Below, one piece after another: positions 1 through 8,663 of a stretch of 32,409 bases of DNA. Positions within the stretch are counted from its first letter, which is position 1; every line of letters starts with the position of its first letter. The stretch is from Coprobacillus sp. CAG:826 (GTDB taxonomy: Bacteria > Bacillota_I > Bacilli_A > RFN20 > CAG-826). A program made the translations under genes and the position numbers. The notes below the pieces were generated by a model. That model saw only the letters and a list, made by a program, of their open reading frames with translations. It was not told where the DNA came from and ran no database searches. Location: positions 167,054 to 199,462 of the forward strand of contig FR897047.1 in NCBI GenBank assembly GCA_000437235.1, given 5' to 3'.

Positions 1-569
1 GGAGTTAAGCCTAAAGCATTTTCCACTGGCTTTTCTACGTAAGATAAATCTAACATCGTTTTTAAAAGATGATCATAAGGACGTGTTTCTAATTCTAAAT
101 GACTTACATCCCCACAAACGAAGTAAGAAGGATGCTCTTTCATATAATTTAAAACTTCTTCATTGGTCCAAATCGTATCTTTTACTAGAGTTTGATTACC
201 TTTATAAACACCCACATAAGAGCGAGAACTTCTTGCGTTCATTACACAAATGGAAGGTGCTTCATTTTCTTTTAAGATCTTTAAAGAAGAAATCGCATAA
301 ATCGGTATAGATAACGCTAAAGACATGACTTTTGCAATGGTTAAAGCAATACGAACACCGGTATAAGAGCCAGGACCAATAGAAACGACAACCGCTTCTA
401 TTTCTTCTTTTTTAACATGGTGTTTTTCTAACAAATGATTAATTTCAGGAATCATGCTTTCACTTTGTCTTTGCCACGCTTCATACATGGTTTGATCGAT
501 GAGTTCATGATCTTTTCCTAAACCTACCGCTAATAAGCGATTGGAACTATCTAAAAGGATTCGGTACAT
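1..569 (-). CDS. tsaB: TsaB, tRNA threonylcarbamoyladenosine synthesis protein (C-terminus cut by window edge)
   Basis: TsaB is the inactive paralogue of TsaD that scaffolds the TsaB-TsaD-TsaE complex making t6A37 in ANN-decoding tRNAs. Reading the minus strand from an ATG at 567-569 gives MYRILLDSSNRLLAVGLG, the ASKHA actin-like nucleotide fold start. The TsaB hallmark SIGPGSYTGVRIALTIAK follows near residues 63-80, then ISSLKIL, all in one open frame to base 3 with no stop. About 189 of the usual 220-240 residues are present, so the C-terminus lies outside the window. The start is supported by AAAGGAGG a few bases upstream, inside the end of tsaE, and the two genes overlap by 19 bases. It is the third gene of a leftward operon after the DUF402 gene and tsaE. 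Identification is by recognised motifs and gene order. Confidence 0.93.
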   Translation of the reverse strand, partial: MYRILLDSSNRLLAVGLGKDHELIDQTMYEAWQRQSESMIPEINHLLEKHHVKKEEIEAVVVSIGPGSYTGVRIALTIAKVMSLALSIPIYAISSLKILKENEAPSICVMNARSSRSYVGVYKGNQTLVKDTIWTNEEVLNYMKEHPSYFVCGDVSHLELETRPYDHLLKTMLDLSYVEKPVENALGLT

Positions 570-1030
570 AAAAAGGCCTCCTTTACTTCTTCTAATAAGG
601 CATTAAATCTTTGATCATGACTCGTAATGGTAATTTTTCTAGTATCGCCATCTACATGCTCAATTTTAACTTCTAAATAGCGAGTTGGTATCCATTCTTG
701 AATGTAGCTAGGCCATTCAATTGCGCAAATACCATCGCCTTCGATATATTCTTCTAAGCCAATATCTCGATTCGTTCCTTCTTCTAATCGATAGGCATCA
801 ATATGGTAAAAAGGAATTTTTCCATGGAAATAACATTTTAAAATATTAAAAGTAGGACTCATGATTTTTTCATGAATACCCAGTGCATGCGCAATACCAT
901 TCGTTAAAGTCGTTTTTCCTGCGCCTAAATCACCCACTAAAAGGATAACAGCACCTGGAAATCCATGATGCGCAATCATTTCACCCAAATGGATGGTTTC
1001 TTCTTTATTTTTTGAAATGAAAGAAATCAT
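551..1030 (-). CDS. tsaE: TsaE, tRNA threonylcarbamoyladenosine biosynthesis ATPase
   Basis: TsaE is the P-loop ATPase of the bacterial t6A machinery; it binds the TsaB-TsaD dimer and its ATP hydrolysis resets the complex. The 159-residue protein has a Walker A loop GDLGAGKTT (residues 33-41), the downstream SPTF motif and the family-typical FYHIDAYRLEE segment near residue 75, then IEWP as in other TsaE proteins. Length is normal for the family (about 150-160). Its ATG overlaps the TAA of the upstream DUF402 gene (TAATG), and its own end overlaps tsaB, so the three genes are probably translationally coupled. The tail after about residue 140 is a little longer than the minimal family and carries the ribosome binding site of tsaB. 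Confidence 0.95.
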   Translation of the reverse strand: MISFISKNKEETIHLGEMIAHHGFPGAVILLVGDLGAGKTTLTNGIAHALGIHEKIMSPTFNILKCYFHGKIPFYHIDAYRLEEGTNRDIGLEEYIEGDGICAIEWPSYIQEWIPTRYLEVKIEHVDGDTRKITITSHDQRFNALLEEVKEAFLCTESF

Positions 1031-1602
1031 TATTTTGTACCTTCTTTCTTTAAACCGGTGATGCGATGTTGTTCTTCAAAATACTTTAAAAAGCGTTCGT
1101 AATAGGATTGAACACATTCTAATTGAAAAGGAAACATTCCTTTTTTCATCATATTAAAAATGTGCTGCGTTTCTCTTTTTAAGATGAAATCTAATTTATC
1201 GCCATATTTATATTTTTCTTTATGATGTTCATATTCTCTTTCGTCAAGAATTTTAATTGTGCCCGTAGGATAAAGTTTTAAATCTAAATCATAATCGATA
1301 TATTTTACAACATCATTATCCACTAAGGAAGGAGATGCAATATTGCAATAAAAAGAAACGCCATCTTCTTTTAACATTGCAATGACGTTATACCAATACT
1401 TTTTAGAAAAAAAAGTAATTGCTGGTTCTCTCGTATACCAAACCCGTCCATCCGATTCTGTCACTCTGGTCTTCTTTGAGGCAGTAATAATGAAGTCATC
1501 GTTTACTTCTAAAACCAATCCTTGATCCCAAGAGCGATGAAGCAAACCATCGTGTTTGAAACTGCGAACTTGTATCCACATTCCTGGTTCAATCATATCC
1601 AT
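1030..1602 (-). CDS. DUF402 nucleoside tri-/diphosphate phosphatase (Ntdp-like)
   Basis: This about 190-residue protein belongs to DUF402, whose Gram-positive members (staphylococcal Ntdp type) hydrolyse nucleoside tri- and diphosphates with a divalent metal. Seen in the sequence are the N-terminal SFKHDGLLHRSW segment, TESDGRVWYTREPAITFFS, YWYNVIAML, YCNIASP and the conserved acidic block KYIDYDLDLKLYP (about residues 102-114), followed by EYEHH. These match the family in order and spacing. The longest frame opens with GTG at 1603-1605, directly followed by ATG at 1600-1602 and another ATG at 1594-1596. No strong Shine-Dalgarno separates them; I take the first ATG. It is the first gene of the operon with tsaE and tsaB, preceded by an extended -10 promoter. 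Its biological link to t6A synthesis is not known to me. Confidence 0.88.
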   Translation of the reverse strand: MDMIEPGMWIQVRSFKHDGLLHRSWDQGLVLEVNDDFIITASKKTRVTESDGRVWYTREPAITFFSKKYWYNVIAMLKEDGVSFYCNIASPSLVDNDVVKYIDYDLDLKLYPTGTIKILDEREYEHHKEKYKYGDKLDFILKRETQHIFNMMKKGMFPFQLECVQSYYERFLKYFEEQHRITGLKKEGTK

Positions 1603-1653
1603 CACTCACTCACATAAAAGCAAAGAATTAATGTTCTTGCTTATCTCGTGTTT

Positions 1654-1662
1654 ATTATAGCA
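1654..1662 (-). promoter_or_regulatory. Extended -10 promoter of the DUF402-tsaE-tsaB operon
   Basis: On the minus strand TGCTATAAT is a perfect extended -10 (TGn plus TATAAT), about 50 bases upstream of the DUF402 start. The -35 region 17 bases upstream (TATGCT) is poor, which is normal for TGn promoters. It lies between the DUF402 start and the esterase terminator. Confidence 0.6.
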
Positions 1663-1696
1663 CGAATCTACAAAGTAGCATATAAGGCAACACATG

Positions 1697-1722
1697 AAAA
1701 AAAGGCGGAACTCGCCTTTTTA
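1697..1722 (-). terminator. Rho-independent terminator of the SGNH esterase gene
   Basis: A stem AAAAGGCG / CGCCTTTT with loop of 5 bases ends in seven T on the minus strand, about ten bases after the esterase stop. The A-run on the other side makes it potentially bidirectional. Confidence 0.85.
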
Positions 1723-1732
1723 ACATTTTGAA

Positions 1733-2836
1733 TTAAAGAATGGTTTCAATAAAAGATTTTAATTGTTCCGCACTTTGTTTGTGCCCTTCTAAAGATGGAT
1801 GTCCATCAGCGCCTTTTCCTTCGGGGGTAAATTCTAAAAGATAGGCTGTACTTTCATTTTCTTTATCTAATTCACGTTTAACGGATTCCATACAAGTCAC
1901 TAAACCATCACTAATCGGAAGCATCATATTATAAGCAAAAACAAATTTTGCTTGTGGCGCTTTGGTCTTTAAATCTAGCGTCATTTGTTTTAAGTTTTCA
2001 TAGAATTGATTTAAGCCATCAATTTGTGCATTTCCACTTAATGTTCTTAATTTGGTGTTATCGTTAGTGCCTATATTGATTACAATCACATCCGGTACAT
2101 AGCGACTAAAATCCCATGCTTTACTACTATCCACTGTTTGGTAGCGGTCGAGCATTGTAAAATCGCTATTGAATGGTGAAAGGGCCATGGAAATACCGGA
2201 ATAAGAAACTACGCTATTTTCAAAACCTAATGCATCGGCGCATAATTGCGTATATGCCTTTGTTCCATCTTCTGTCTCCATCGAGAAACTTTGCGTATTA
2301 TCCGTTAAATTACCATAACCACAAGTAATGGAATCTCCATAAAATTCTATTTTCTTTGTTTTGGTTGTTACGTATTCTTCAAAAACAAAATTATCTTCAT
2401 AAATTTTTAAAAGCCCCATGTTAGAAAAAGCAGGTTCATTCATTTTAAGAAGTTGAATCTCATGTTTTCCTTTGGTAATAGCATTTTGTAATGTATAATC
2501 ATTTACACCGTTTTGAATTTGTAATACTTCTAAAAGTTCTTGATCAACCACCACTTTCGCATACTGGGCACTATAAGTAGAAGTTGTATTTCCATAAAGA
2601 GAAAATTTTAAATGTACATCCTCTTTCATTGTGGCTTGAAAAGCAAAGCCTGAACAAGAATTAGCAAAATATAACATATCTTGGTTATCTTTTTTCTCCG
2701 CTAATGTTCTACCTATAGGATGAACATATTTTTCATCAATAACACTGACTTGACGAATTTCTTTTGCCCTACATCCTGTAAGTGTGCATGTTGCAAAAGC
2801 TAAAATCATAAAAGAGATCAAAAAATGATGTCTCAT
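1733..2836 (-). CDS. SGNH/GDSL esterase lipoprotein, CE2-like carbohydrate deacetylase
   Basis: Predicted lipid-anchored esterase that would remove acetyl or similar groups from glycans outside the membrane. Residues 1-22 are a lipoprotein signal ending in the lipobox LTGC (Cys22). Residues about 30-155 look like a beta-rich jelly-roll, the arrangement of CE2 acetyl esterases. The SGNH part then shows block I FYGDSITCGYG with nucleophile Ser169, a Gly near 214 in SYSGIS, block III GTND with Asn258, and the DxH of block V with Asp344 and His346 (DGHPS). All catalytic residues are present and the length (367) fits CE2. The ATG has a GGAGG at 2846-2850. It is a single-gene unit divergent from glmM. 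The substrate cannot be read from sequence; it could act on host or own polysaccharide. Confidence 0.85.
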   Translation of the reverse strand: MRHHFLISFMILAFATCTLTGCRAKEIRQVSVIDEKYVHPIGRTLAEKKDNQDMLYFANSCSGFAFQATMKEDVHLKFSLYGNTTSTYSAQYAKVVVDQELLEVLQIQNGVNDYTLQNAITKGKHEIQLLKMNEPAFSNMGLLKIYEDNFVFEEYVTTKTKKIEFYGDSITCGYGNLTDNTQSFSMETEDGTKAYTQLCADALGFENSVVSYSGISMALSPFNSDFTMLDRYQTVDSSKAWDFSRYVPDVIVINIGTNDNTKLRTLSGNAQIDGLNQFYENLKQMTLDLKTKAPQAKFVFAYNMMLPISDGLVTCMESVKRELDKENESTAYLLEFTPEGKGADGHPSLEGHKQSAEQLKSFIETIL

Positions 2837-2972
2837 AATAACAATCCTCCGTTATTTAATTATAAAGCAAAATTATTTTGCTATCTTCTTTTGTGCATAT
2901 TAATTATTGCTTTTCATTTTTTAATGATTAAAAAAGCATTTTCAATCATTCATAACCACCACATTTTGAATT

Positions 2973-3050
2973 TTATTTCAATTTACTATAACCCCTTATT
3001 AATTGAAAAAATATTATTTTATTAAATAGAAAAGCAAGAAAATATTTCAT
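2973..3050 (-). CDS. Possible 25-residue hydrophobic peptide
   Basis: On the minus strand an AGGAGAG sits six bases before an ATG, opening a 25-codon frame whose product begins MKYFLAFLFNKIIFFQ and ends in a basic tail (SKLK) with a TAA stop. The good ribosome binding site and the Lys/hydrophobic/basic make-up resemble small membrane peptides. AT-rich sequence readily yields such frames by chance, so this is only a candidate. It lies in the region upstream of the esterase gene and on the same strand. Confidence 0.2.
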   Translation of the reverse strand: MKYFLAFLFNKIIFFQLIRGYSKLK

Positions 3051-3164
3051 TTTTTCTCTCCTATCGTTTTTATTTAAATATGCTCATTCTGTCTCCTTTT
3101 CCTTAATACGCATGTAACATTTTAGGATTTTTATTATAATTATATAATAAATACCATTTGTGTT

Positions 3165-3191
3165 TTGACGCATTTTCTTGTATTCTATTAA
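3165..3191 (+). promoter_or_regulatory. Possible promoter of glmM-glmS
   Basis: TTGACG at 3165-3170 with TATTAA at 3186-3191 (15-base spacer, shorter than ideal) lies about 50 bases before glmM. A six-base inverted repeat TTACTA...TAGTAA (3201-3219) follows in the leader. The -10 assignment is uncertain. Confidence 0.4.
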
Positions 3192-3237
3192 GTGGAAAGC
3201 TTACTAAAATAGCTAGTAAATGAAAGGAATATAATCT

Positions 3238-4572
3238 ATGGGGAAATATTTTGGCACAGATGGCGTAAGAGGCCTAGCTAATCAAGAGCTTACGACTCGC
3301 ATTGCCTATCGAATTGGAAGATTCATAGGACAGTATCCAAATGGAAAGAAGAATCGTATTATTATTGCTCGAGATACGCGTCTTTCTGGCGAGATGCTTT
3401 TAGCGTCTTTAGTTTCTGGAATTACCGCTTCAGGAAGCGATGTTTATGATGAAGGCGTATCCACTACTCCTTCTATTTCATACTTAGTAAAAGAACGCCA
3501 ATTTGATTATGGTATCATGATTTCTGCTTCTCATAATCCCTTTTATGATAACGGAATCAAGTTTTTTTCTTCAGAAGGTGAAAAGCTTTCTAACGATATT
3601 GAACTTTTAATTGAAGATTATATTGATCGCATTCAAGATGATTTACCTGTTGATTCTAATCGCATCGGTCGTTGGTTTCATGGTAAAGACTTGTTAAATG
3701 ATTATCAACGTTTCTTAATGAGTAAAATAACAGAAGACTTGTCTTCTTTACGTATTTTAGTCGATGGGGCTAACGGAAGTGCCTCTAAAGTCGTTCCCGA
3801 TTTATTTAGTAAAATTGGCTTAAATGCTGAATACATTCATATTGTTCCTAATGGAAGAAACATTAATGAACAATGTGGTTCTACGCACTTAACTTCTTTA
3901 ATGGAAACCATTCAAAGAAAAGAATATGATATCGGTCTAGCTTTTGATGGAGATGCGGATCGTTTGATGATTGTTTCTCCTGATGGTGCTTTAGTCGATG
4001 GTGACGCCATTATTTATTTATGCGCTTGTTATTTAAAAGATAAAGGCTTATTAAAAGATAATAAAGTCGTCATTACCGTAATGTCTAATTTAGGTTTAAA
4101 GAAAGCATTAGACGCTAAAGGAATTCAATATGAAATCACTACAGTTGGTGATAAATATGTTCAAACTAAAATGAAAGAACTTCACTTATCTTTAGGTGGC
4201 GAACAATCTGGCCATATTATCTTCTTAGATGATTTAAATACAGGTGATGGTATTTTAACCGCGATTAAAGTCATGTGCATTATGAAGAACACTGGAAAAT
4301 CATTAAAAGAGCTTTTAGAAGGATTAACGATTTATCCTCAAAAATTACGTAATGTTGTTGTTCGTAATAAAGAATATGTCTTACAACATGCAGGACTTAA
4401 AAAATTAGTAGAGGATTTAGAAAAGAATGTTCTTAAAGGAAATGGTAGAATTTTATTAAGAGCCAGTGGAACTGAGTCGTTAGTTCGTGTCATGTGTGAA
4501 GCGGAAACTAATGAAATTTGTAATGAAGTCGTCAACCAACTTGTAAACTATATTGAAGACTTAATTATTTAA
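3238..4572 (+). CDS. glmM: Phosphoglucosamine mutase
   Basis: GlmM interconverts glucosamine-6-phosphate and glucosamine-1-phosphate in the cytoplasm, the step before GlmU makes UDP-GlcNAc for peptidoglycan and, here, for the polysaccharide precursors. The 444-residue protein begins MGKYFGTDGVRG, has the phosphoserine loop ISASHNP with catalytic Ser98, the metal loop DGDADR (237-242), the sugar-binding GEQSGH near 325 and the phosphate-binding RASGTES near 409. Length and all four active-site loops are typical. The ATG follows AAAGGA. glmS begins 22 bases downstream, so the two enzymes of the same short pathway are co-transcribed. Confidence 0.98.
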   Translation: MGKYFGTDGVRGLANQELTTRIAYRIGRFIGQYPNGKKNRIIIARDTRLSGEMLLASLVSGITASGSDVYDEGVSTTPSISYLVKERQFDYGIMISASHNPFYDNGIKFFSSEGEKLSNDIELLIEDYIDRIQDDLPVDSNRIGRWFHGKDLLNDYQRFLMSKITEDLSSLRILVDGANGSASKVVPDLFSKIGLNAEYIHIVPNGRNINEQCGSTHLTSLMETIQRKEYDIGLAFDGDADRLMIVSPDGALVDGDAIIYLCACYLKDKGLLKDNKVVITVMSNLGLKKALDAKGIQYEITTVGDKYVQTKMKELHLSLGGEQSGHIIFLDDLNTGDGILTAIKVMCIMKNTGKSLKELLEGLTIYPQKLRNVVVRNKEYVLQHAGLKKLVEDLEKNVLKGNGRILLRASGTESLVRVMCEAETNEICNEVVNQLVNYIEDLII

Positions 4573-4594
4573 TAAAAAACGGGGAGAAAAACTT

Positions 4595-6373
4595 ATGTGT
4601 GGTATTGTTGGTGGTATTGGAAAATTTGATATCCGTTCCTATATTATTGAAGGATTAAAATCCTTAGATTATCGTGGCTATGATTCAGCGGGGATTGCTT
4701 TAAAAACTGCGAATAAAGTATGGGTTTATAAAACCGTTGGTCGCGTTGAACAATTAGAAGCCAAAACGCCTGAAATTGAAGGTGTTACTTTAGGCATCGG
4801 TCATACACGTTGGGCAACGCATGGCGCTCCTACAGAAGAAAACTGCCACCCTCAACAAAGTATGTACGGAAAATTCACGATTGTGCATAATGGCGTGATT
4901 GAAAATTTCCGTGAATTAAAAAATCGTTTACTTGATGAAGGCTATACTTTTGTAAGTGAAACCGATACCGAAGTTATCGCAAACTTAATTGATGAAAAAT
5001 ATGCCATTGCAAAAAAGAATACTTTAGAAGCCATTCGTTTAGCAATTGCTGAATTAAAAGGATCTTTTGCTTTAGCGATTGTTAAACGCTCTTCTGACCA
5101 TAAAATCTATTTTGCTAAACGCCATTCTCCTCTTTTAATTGGTGTTGGAGAAGGCTCAAACTACTTAGCTAGTGATGCTGTCCCCCTGATTAAAAAATGT
5201 TCAAAATTCATTGATTTAGAAAATGACCAATACGGCTATATTAGTGAAAAAGAAGTTGTTGTATTAAAAGATGGGAAAAAAGTTCCTTTACGTTATACCG
5301 AAAGAAATGCAGAATTATTAAATCGTGATTTAGGTAATTACCCTCACTATATGTTAAAGGAAATCGAAGAAGCACCGATGTGTATTCAAAGATTAATCGA
5401 TAACTATTTTGATGGTAAAAAGTATCTTTTCTCTAACGAATTAATGAATGTATTAGAAAATGCCGATAACATTATTTTCTTAGCCTGTGGAACTTCTTAC
5501 TATGCTTCTTTAATGGGAAAACACTACATGGAAAGTTTAGGCAAACGTTCCGAAGCTTATATTGCTTCAGAATGGGCTTATTATCCTCATTTTGGTGGTA
5601 AAAATCCTATCTTCATTTTTGTATCTCAATCAGGAGAAACCGCGGATTTAATTCGTTGTATGCAACTTGTTAAAGAACATAATTGTAAATCAATTACCAT
5701 TACAAATACCAAAGGCTCTTCATTAGAAAGAGAAGCTACCTATTCTTTACTTTTATACGCTGGTGTCGAAGTCGCTGTTGCTTCTACAAAAGCCTATTCT
5801 GCTCAAGTAGCATTACTTGCTTTATTAAAAGGTGCTTATGAAAACAACTTTGATGTGGTTGATGATTTAATTGTTGCTAAAGAAGCTTTAAAGAAGATTG
5901 AAGAAATGAAAGAAGATTTCCATTTCATCGCCCGTCGTATTAAAGATAAAAAGAATATCTTCTTCTTAGGACGCGGACTTGATTATAATCTCTGCTTAGA
6001 AGGTTCTTTAAAATTAAAAGAAATTACTTATATTCATTCCGAGGCCTTTCCTGGTGGTGAATTAAAGCATGGTCCAATTGCATTAATTGAAAAAGGAACG
6101 CCAGTATTTGGTTATATTTCTGATAAAAAAACCGCAATGCCTTTAAGAGCTAACTACCAAGAAGTTAAAGCAAGAGGTGCTGAAGTTATTTCAATTGTTT
6201 CTGCTTCTTTGAAAAATGATAGCGACACAATTGTTGTACCCGACGCTCCTTATTATCTATGCTCTTTAGTCAAAGTCATGGTAGCCCAATATATTGCTTA
6301 TTATACCGCTTTTGAATTAGGCTTAGATATTGATAAGCCTAGAAACTTAGCAAAGTCTGTTACAGTTGAATAA
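4595..6373 (+). CDS. glmS: Glutamine--fructose-6-phosphate aminotransferase (isomerizing)
   Basis: GlmS converts fructose-6-phosphate and glutamine to glucosamine-6-phosphate, the committed step to amino sugars. The N-terminal glutaminase domain begins MCGIVGG with the catalytic Cys exposed after Met removal and has GHTRWATHG. Two SIS domains follow, with CGTSYYAS and SQSGETADL in the first and LGRG, then EAFPGGELKHGP, in the second. The C-terminus ends LAKSVTVE as in other GlmS proteins. The 592 residues are close to the usual 600. A GGGGAG precedes the ATG and a strong terminator follows. The 22-base gap to glmM is too short for the glmS ribozyme found upstream of this gene in many Bacillota, so control must lie elsewhere. 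Confidence 0.98.
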   Translation: MCGIVGGIGKFDIRSYIIEGLKSLDYRGYDSAGIALKTANKVWVYKTVGRVEQLEAKTPEIEGVTLGIGHTRWATHGAPTEENCHPQQSMYGKFTIVHNGVIENFRELKNRLLDEGYTFVSETDTEVIANLIDEKYAIAKKNTLEAIRLAIAELKGSFALAIVKRSSDHKIYFAKRHSPLLIGVGEGSNYLASDAVPLIKKCSKFIDLENDQYGYISEKEVVVLKDGKKVPLRYTERNAELLNRDLGNYPHYMLKEIEEAPMCIQRLIDNYFDGKKYLFSNELMNVLENADNIIFLACGTSYYASLMGKHYMESLGKRSEAYIASEWAYYPHFGGKNPIFIFVSQSGETADLIRCMQLVKEHNCKSITITNTKGSSLEREATYSLLLYAGVEVAVASTKAYSAQVALLALLKGAYENNFDVVDDLIVAKEALKKIEEMKEDFHFIARRIKDKKNIFFLGRGLDYNLCLEGSLKLKEITYIHSEAFPGGELKHGPIALIEKGTPVFGYISDKKTAMPLRANYQEVKARGAEVISIVSASLKNDSDTIVVPDAPYYLCSLVKVMVAQYIAYYTAFELGLDIDKPRNLAKSVTVE

Positions 6374-6385
6374 AAGAATTTAATG

Positions 6386-6412
6386 CTGCATCCAATAGGA
6401 TGCAGTTTTTTT
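6386..6412 (+). terminator. Rho-independent terminator of glmM-glmS
   Basis: Perfect eight-base stem CTGCATCC / GGATGCAG with an AATA loop followed directly by seven T, starting 13 bases after the glmS stop. Confidence 0.95.
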
Positions 6413-6512
6413 CTATAAACTATAGTTCAATACTTAAAAATTCAATCTTTATCATGAATTTCTGATTTTTAAAGCAGAAGTTAACATTTTTTTCATTCTT
6501 TCTAGTAAATCA

Positions 6513-6541
6513 TTGATTTATATAGGACAAAAGAGTATTAT
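6513..6541 (+). promoter_or_regulatory. Promoter of the type III glutamine synthetase gene
   Basis: TTGATT (6513-6518) and TATTAT (6536-6541) are separated by 17 bases, leaving a leader of about 36 bases to the ATG. A TTGACA at 6543-6548 is a better -35 by itself, but I see no -10 at a workable distance before the ribosome binding site. No clear GlnR-type TGTNAN7TNACA operator was found. Confidence 0.55.
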
Positions 6542-6584
6542 ATTGACATAAAAAGCATACATATAGAAAAAGGAGATTCAATTT

Positions 6585-8663
6585 ATGTTCGACATATCTA
6601 ATTTTGGCATTAAAGTATTTGATGAAAAAATCATGAAGAAAAAGCTTCCAAGTCCAATTTATAAAAAATGGATGGATGCTATGCATAACAAAACATGTAC
6701 ATTAGATCGCACAACCGCTGATGCAATTGCCCACGCAATGAAAGAATGGGCAGTAGAACATGGCTGTACGCATTATTGTCATTGGTTTCAACCATTAACA
6801 GGCACTACAGCAGAAAAGCACGACGCTTTTGTTGGTATGCGCGATGGCGAACCTATTTTGAAATTTTCTGGCAAGAATTTAATTCAAGGTGAGCCTGATG
6901 CCTCTTCTTTTCCAAACGGAGGTTTACGTTCTACTTTTGAAGCGAGGGGTTATACTTATTGGGATTGTTCTTCTCCTGTATTTATTCGTGGTAATACTTT
7001 GTGCGTCCCCACGATTTTTGTTGGTTTCAAAGGCGAAACATTAGATATGAAATGGCCTTTATTAAAAAGTATTGATGCTATCTCAGAACAAGCCGTTCGT
7101 ATAGTAAATGCTTTTGGCGATAAAGAAGTCACAAGTGTCACACCTTCAATCGGACTTGAACAAGAATACTTTTTAGTTGACCGTGATGACTTTTTAAAAA
7201 GAGAAGATTTAGTTATGACTGGAAGAACTTTATTTGGCGCCATGCCAAGTAAAGGCCAAGAATTAGAAACTCACTATTTTGGAGCCATTCCTGAAAGAGT
7301 TCAAAAATTTATGGAAGACGTTAATATTCAACTTTGGGAATTAGGTATTTATGCAAAATCCGAACATAATGAAGTAGCTCCTGCACAATTTGAGCTTGCA
7401 CCTATCTTTGGACCCGCTAATATTGCTATTGATCAAAACGCTATTATAATGGATGTTCTTCAAAGAACTGCTTTACGTCATAATTTAGTTTGTTTATTAC
7501 ATGAAAAGCCATTTAAAGGTGTTAACGGAAGCGGAAAACACAATAACTGGTCTTTAATTACGAATACAGGTGTTAATCTTTTAAGTCCAAGTAAGGATTC
7601 CCATGAAAACATCCAATTCTTAGTCTTTGTTTGTGCTTTAATTCAAGCAATCGATAAAAACCCAACATTAATTAGAATGGCTGCTAGTAATCCAGGTAAT
7701 GATTTCCGTTTAGGTGCAAATGAAGCCCCACCTGCTATTGTTTCCGTATTTTTGGGTAATCAAATTGAAGATTTACTTACTCAATTTATTGAAAGTAAAC
7801 CAACCACTTATAAAAAGAATTCACTTAATGAATTTGGCATTTCTTCTCTTTCTTATTTACCTCATGAAAGTTCTGACCGCAACCGCACATCTCCTGTCGC
7901 TTTTACCGGCAATAAATTTGAATTTAGAATGTTGGGTTCCTCAATGAATGCTAGTTATTTAAATACGATAATCAATACAATAGTGGCCGATTCTTTAAAA
8001 GAAATCGCTGATCGATTAGAAAATCATAAATATCGACAAGATAAAAGAAAAGCCGCTATTGATATCTGCTCCGAGATTATGAAAAAGCATGATCGTATTC
8101 TTTTTGATGGAAATGGATATTCAAATGAATGGGTTTTAGAAGCAGAAAAACGTGGTTTACCCAATATTCATACTTATGTTGAATCTTTAAGTGTGCTCGA
8201 AGATGAATCTGTTCTATCCTTATTTGAAAAATATAAAATTTACAAAAAAGACGAATTACTCTGTCGCGCTGAGGTTCAGTATGAAGAATACTACAAAATT
8301 CGTTTAATTGAAGCTAAAACTCTTTTGCACATAACTTATAGTGAACTCATTCCAACTTTAAATAAAGAAATGAAAGAATATGGAAGTTCACCGATAAAAG
8401 AAACTTTATTTGGTCAAGATACCTTAAAGTTATTATCTTCAACCATCAGCAACATGTATACATTATCCAATGACATCGAAACCCAAATCAACCAATTATG
8501 TAGTTTAAAAAGTGTAAAAGAAAAAGGACTATACTTATTAAAGAACATAGTCCCATTATTAGATGAATTAAGAAAAACATTTGATAGCGTTGAATCAGTG
8601 CTAACAAAAGATTGTATTGACTATCCAACTTATAAAGAATTATTTTTTAGATTAGACTATTAA
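6585..8663 (+). CDS. glnN: Glutamine synthetase type III (GSIII)
   Basis: Makes glutamine from glutamate, ammonia and ATP. At 692 residues it has the size of GSIII (about 700), far above GSI or GSII. It carries the GSIII-typical N-terminal run MKEWAVEHGCTHYCHWFQP, then LTGTTAEKHDAF. Also seen are GLEQEYFLVD (metal ligands), SEHNEVAPAQFELAP, NGSGKHNNWS (ATP/glutamate site) and the segment FTGNKFEFRMLGSS. The C-terminal about 150 residues are helical and end without added domains. An AAAGGAGA ribosome binding site precedes the ATG. It is a single-gene unit behind its own promoter. It supplies glutamine, the amide donor for GlmS just upstream. Its stop codon abuts the stop of the convergent ATP-grasp gene with no space for a terminator. 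Confidence 0.96.
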   Translation: MFDISNFGIKVFDEKIMKKKLPSPIYKKWMDAMHNKTCTLDRTTADAIAHAMKEWAVEHGCTHYCHWFQPLTGTTAEKHDAFVGMRDGEPILKFSGKNLIQGEPDASSFPNGGLRSTFEARGYTYWDCSSPVFIRGNTLCVPTIFVGFKGETLDMKWPLLKSIDAISEQAVRIVNAFGDKEVTSVTPSIGLEQEYFLVDRDDFLKREDLVMTGRTLFGAMPSKGQELETHYFGAIPERVQKFMEDVNIQLWELGIYAKSEHNEVAPAQFELAPIFGPANIAIDQNAIIMDVLQRTALRHNLVCLLHEKPFKGVNGSGKHNNWSLITNTGVNLLSPSKDSHENIQFLVFVCALIQAIDKNPTLIRMAASNPGNDFRLGANEAPPAIVSVFLGNQIEDLLTQFIESKPTTYKKNSLNEFGISSLSYLPHESSDRNRTSPVAFTGNKFEFRMLGSSMNASYLNTIINTIVADSLKEIADRLENHKYRQDKRKAAIDICSEIMKKHDRILFDGNGYSNEWVLEAEKRGLPNIHTYVESLSVLEDESVLSLFEKYKIYKKDELLCRAEVQYEEYYKIRLIEAKTLLHITYSELIPTLNKEMKEYGSSPIKETLFGQDTLKLLSSTISNMYTLSNDIETQINQLCSLKSVKEKGLYLLKNIVPLLDELRKTFDSVESVLTKDCIDYPTYKELFFRLDY

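Larger units (their letters stand above)
2837..3237. other. AT-rich divergent intergenic region (401 bases) between esterase gene and glmM
   Basis: This stretch holds no convincing conventional gene. It must carry the esterase promoter (minus) and the glmM promoter (plus). I see a possible plus-strand promoter near 3165-3191, a small inverted repeat at 3201-3219, and a possible 25-codon minus-strand ORF at 2973-3050. I found no riboswitch-like or glmS-ribozyme-like fold, but I cannot run a covariance search. Confidence 0.5.

Noticed and set aside
2825..3025. 66-codon plus-strand frame overlapping the esterase start
   Set aside because: It begins inside the esterase gene on the other strand, has no ribosome binding site and is made of AT-rich low-complexity codons.
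6543..6567. TTGACA at 6543 as -35 of glnN
   Set aside because: The nearest -10-like TATAGA is only 13 bases away and a 17-base spacing gives no -10 before the ribosome binding site; TTGATT-17-TATTAT fits better.
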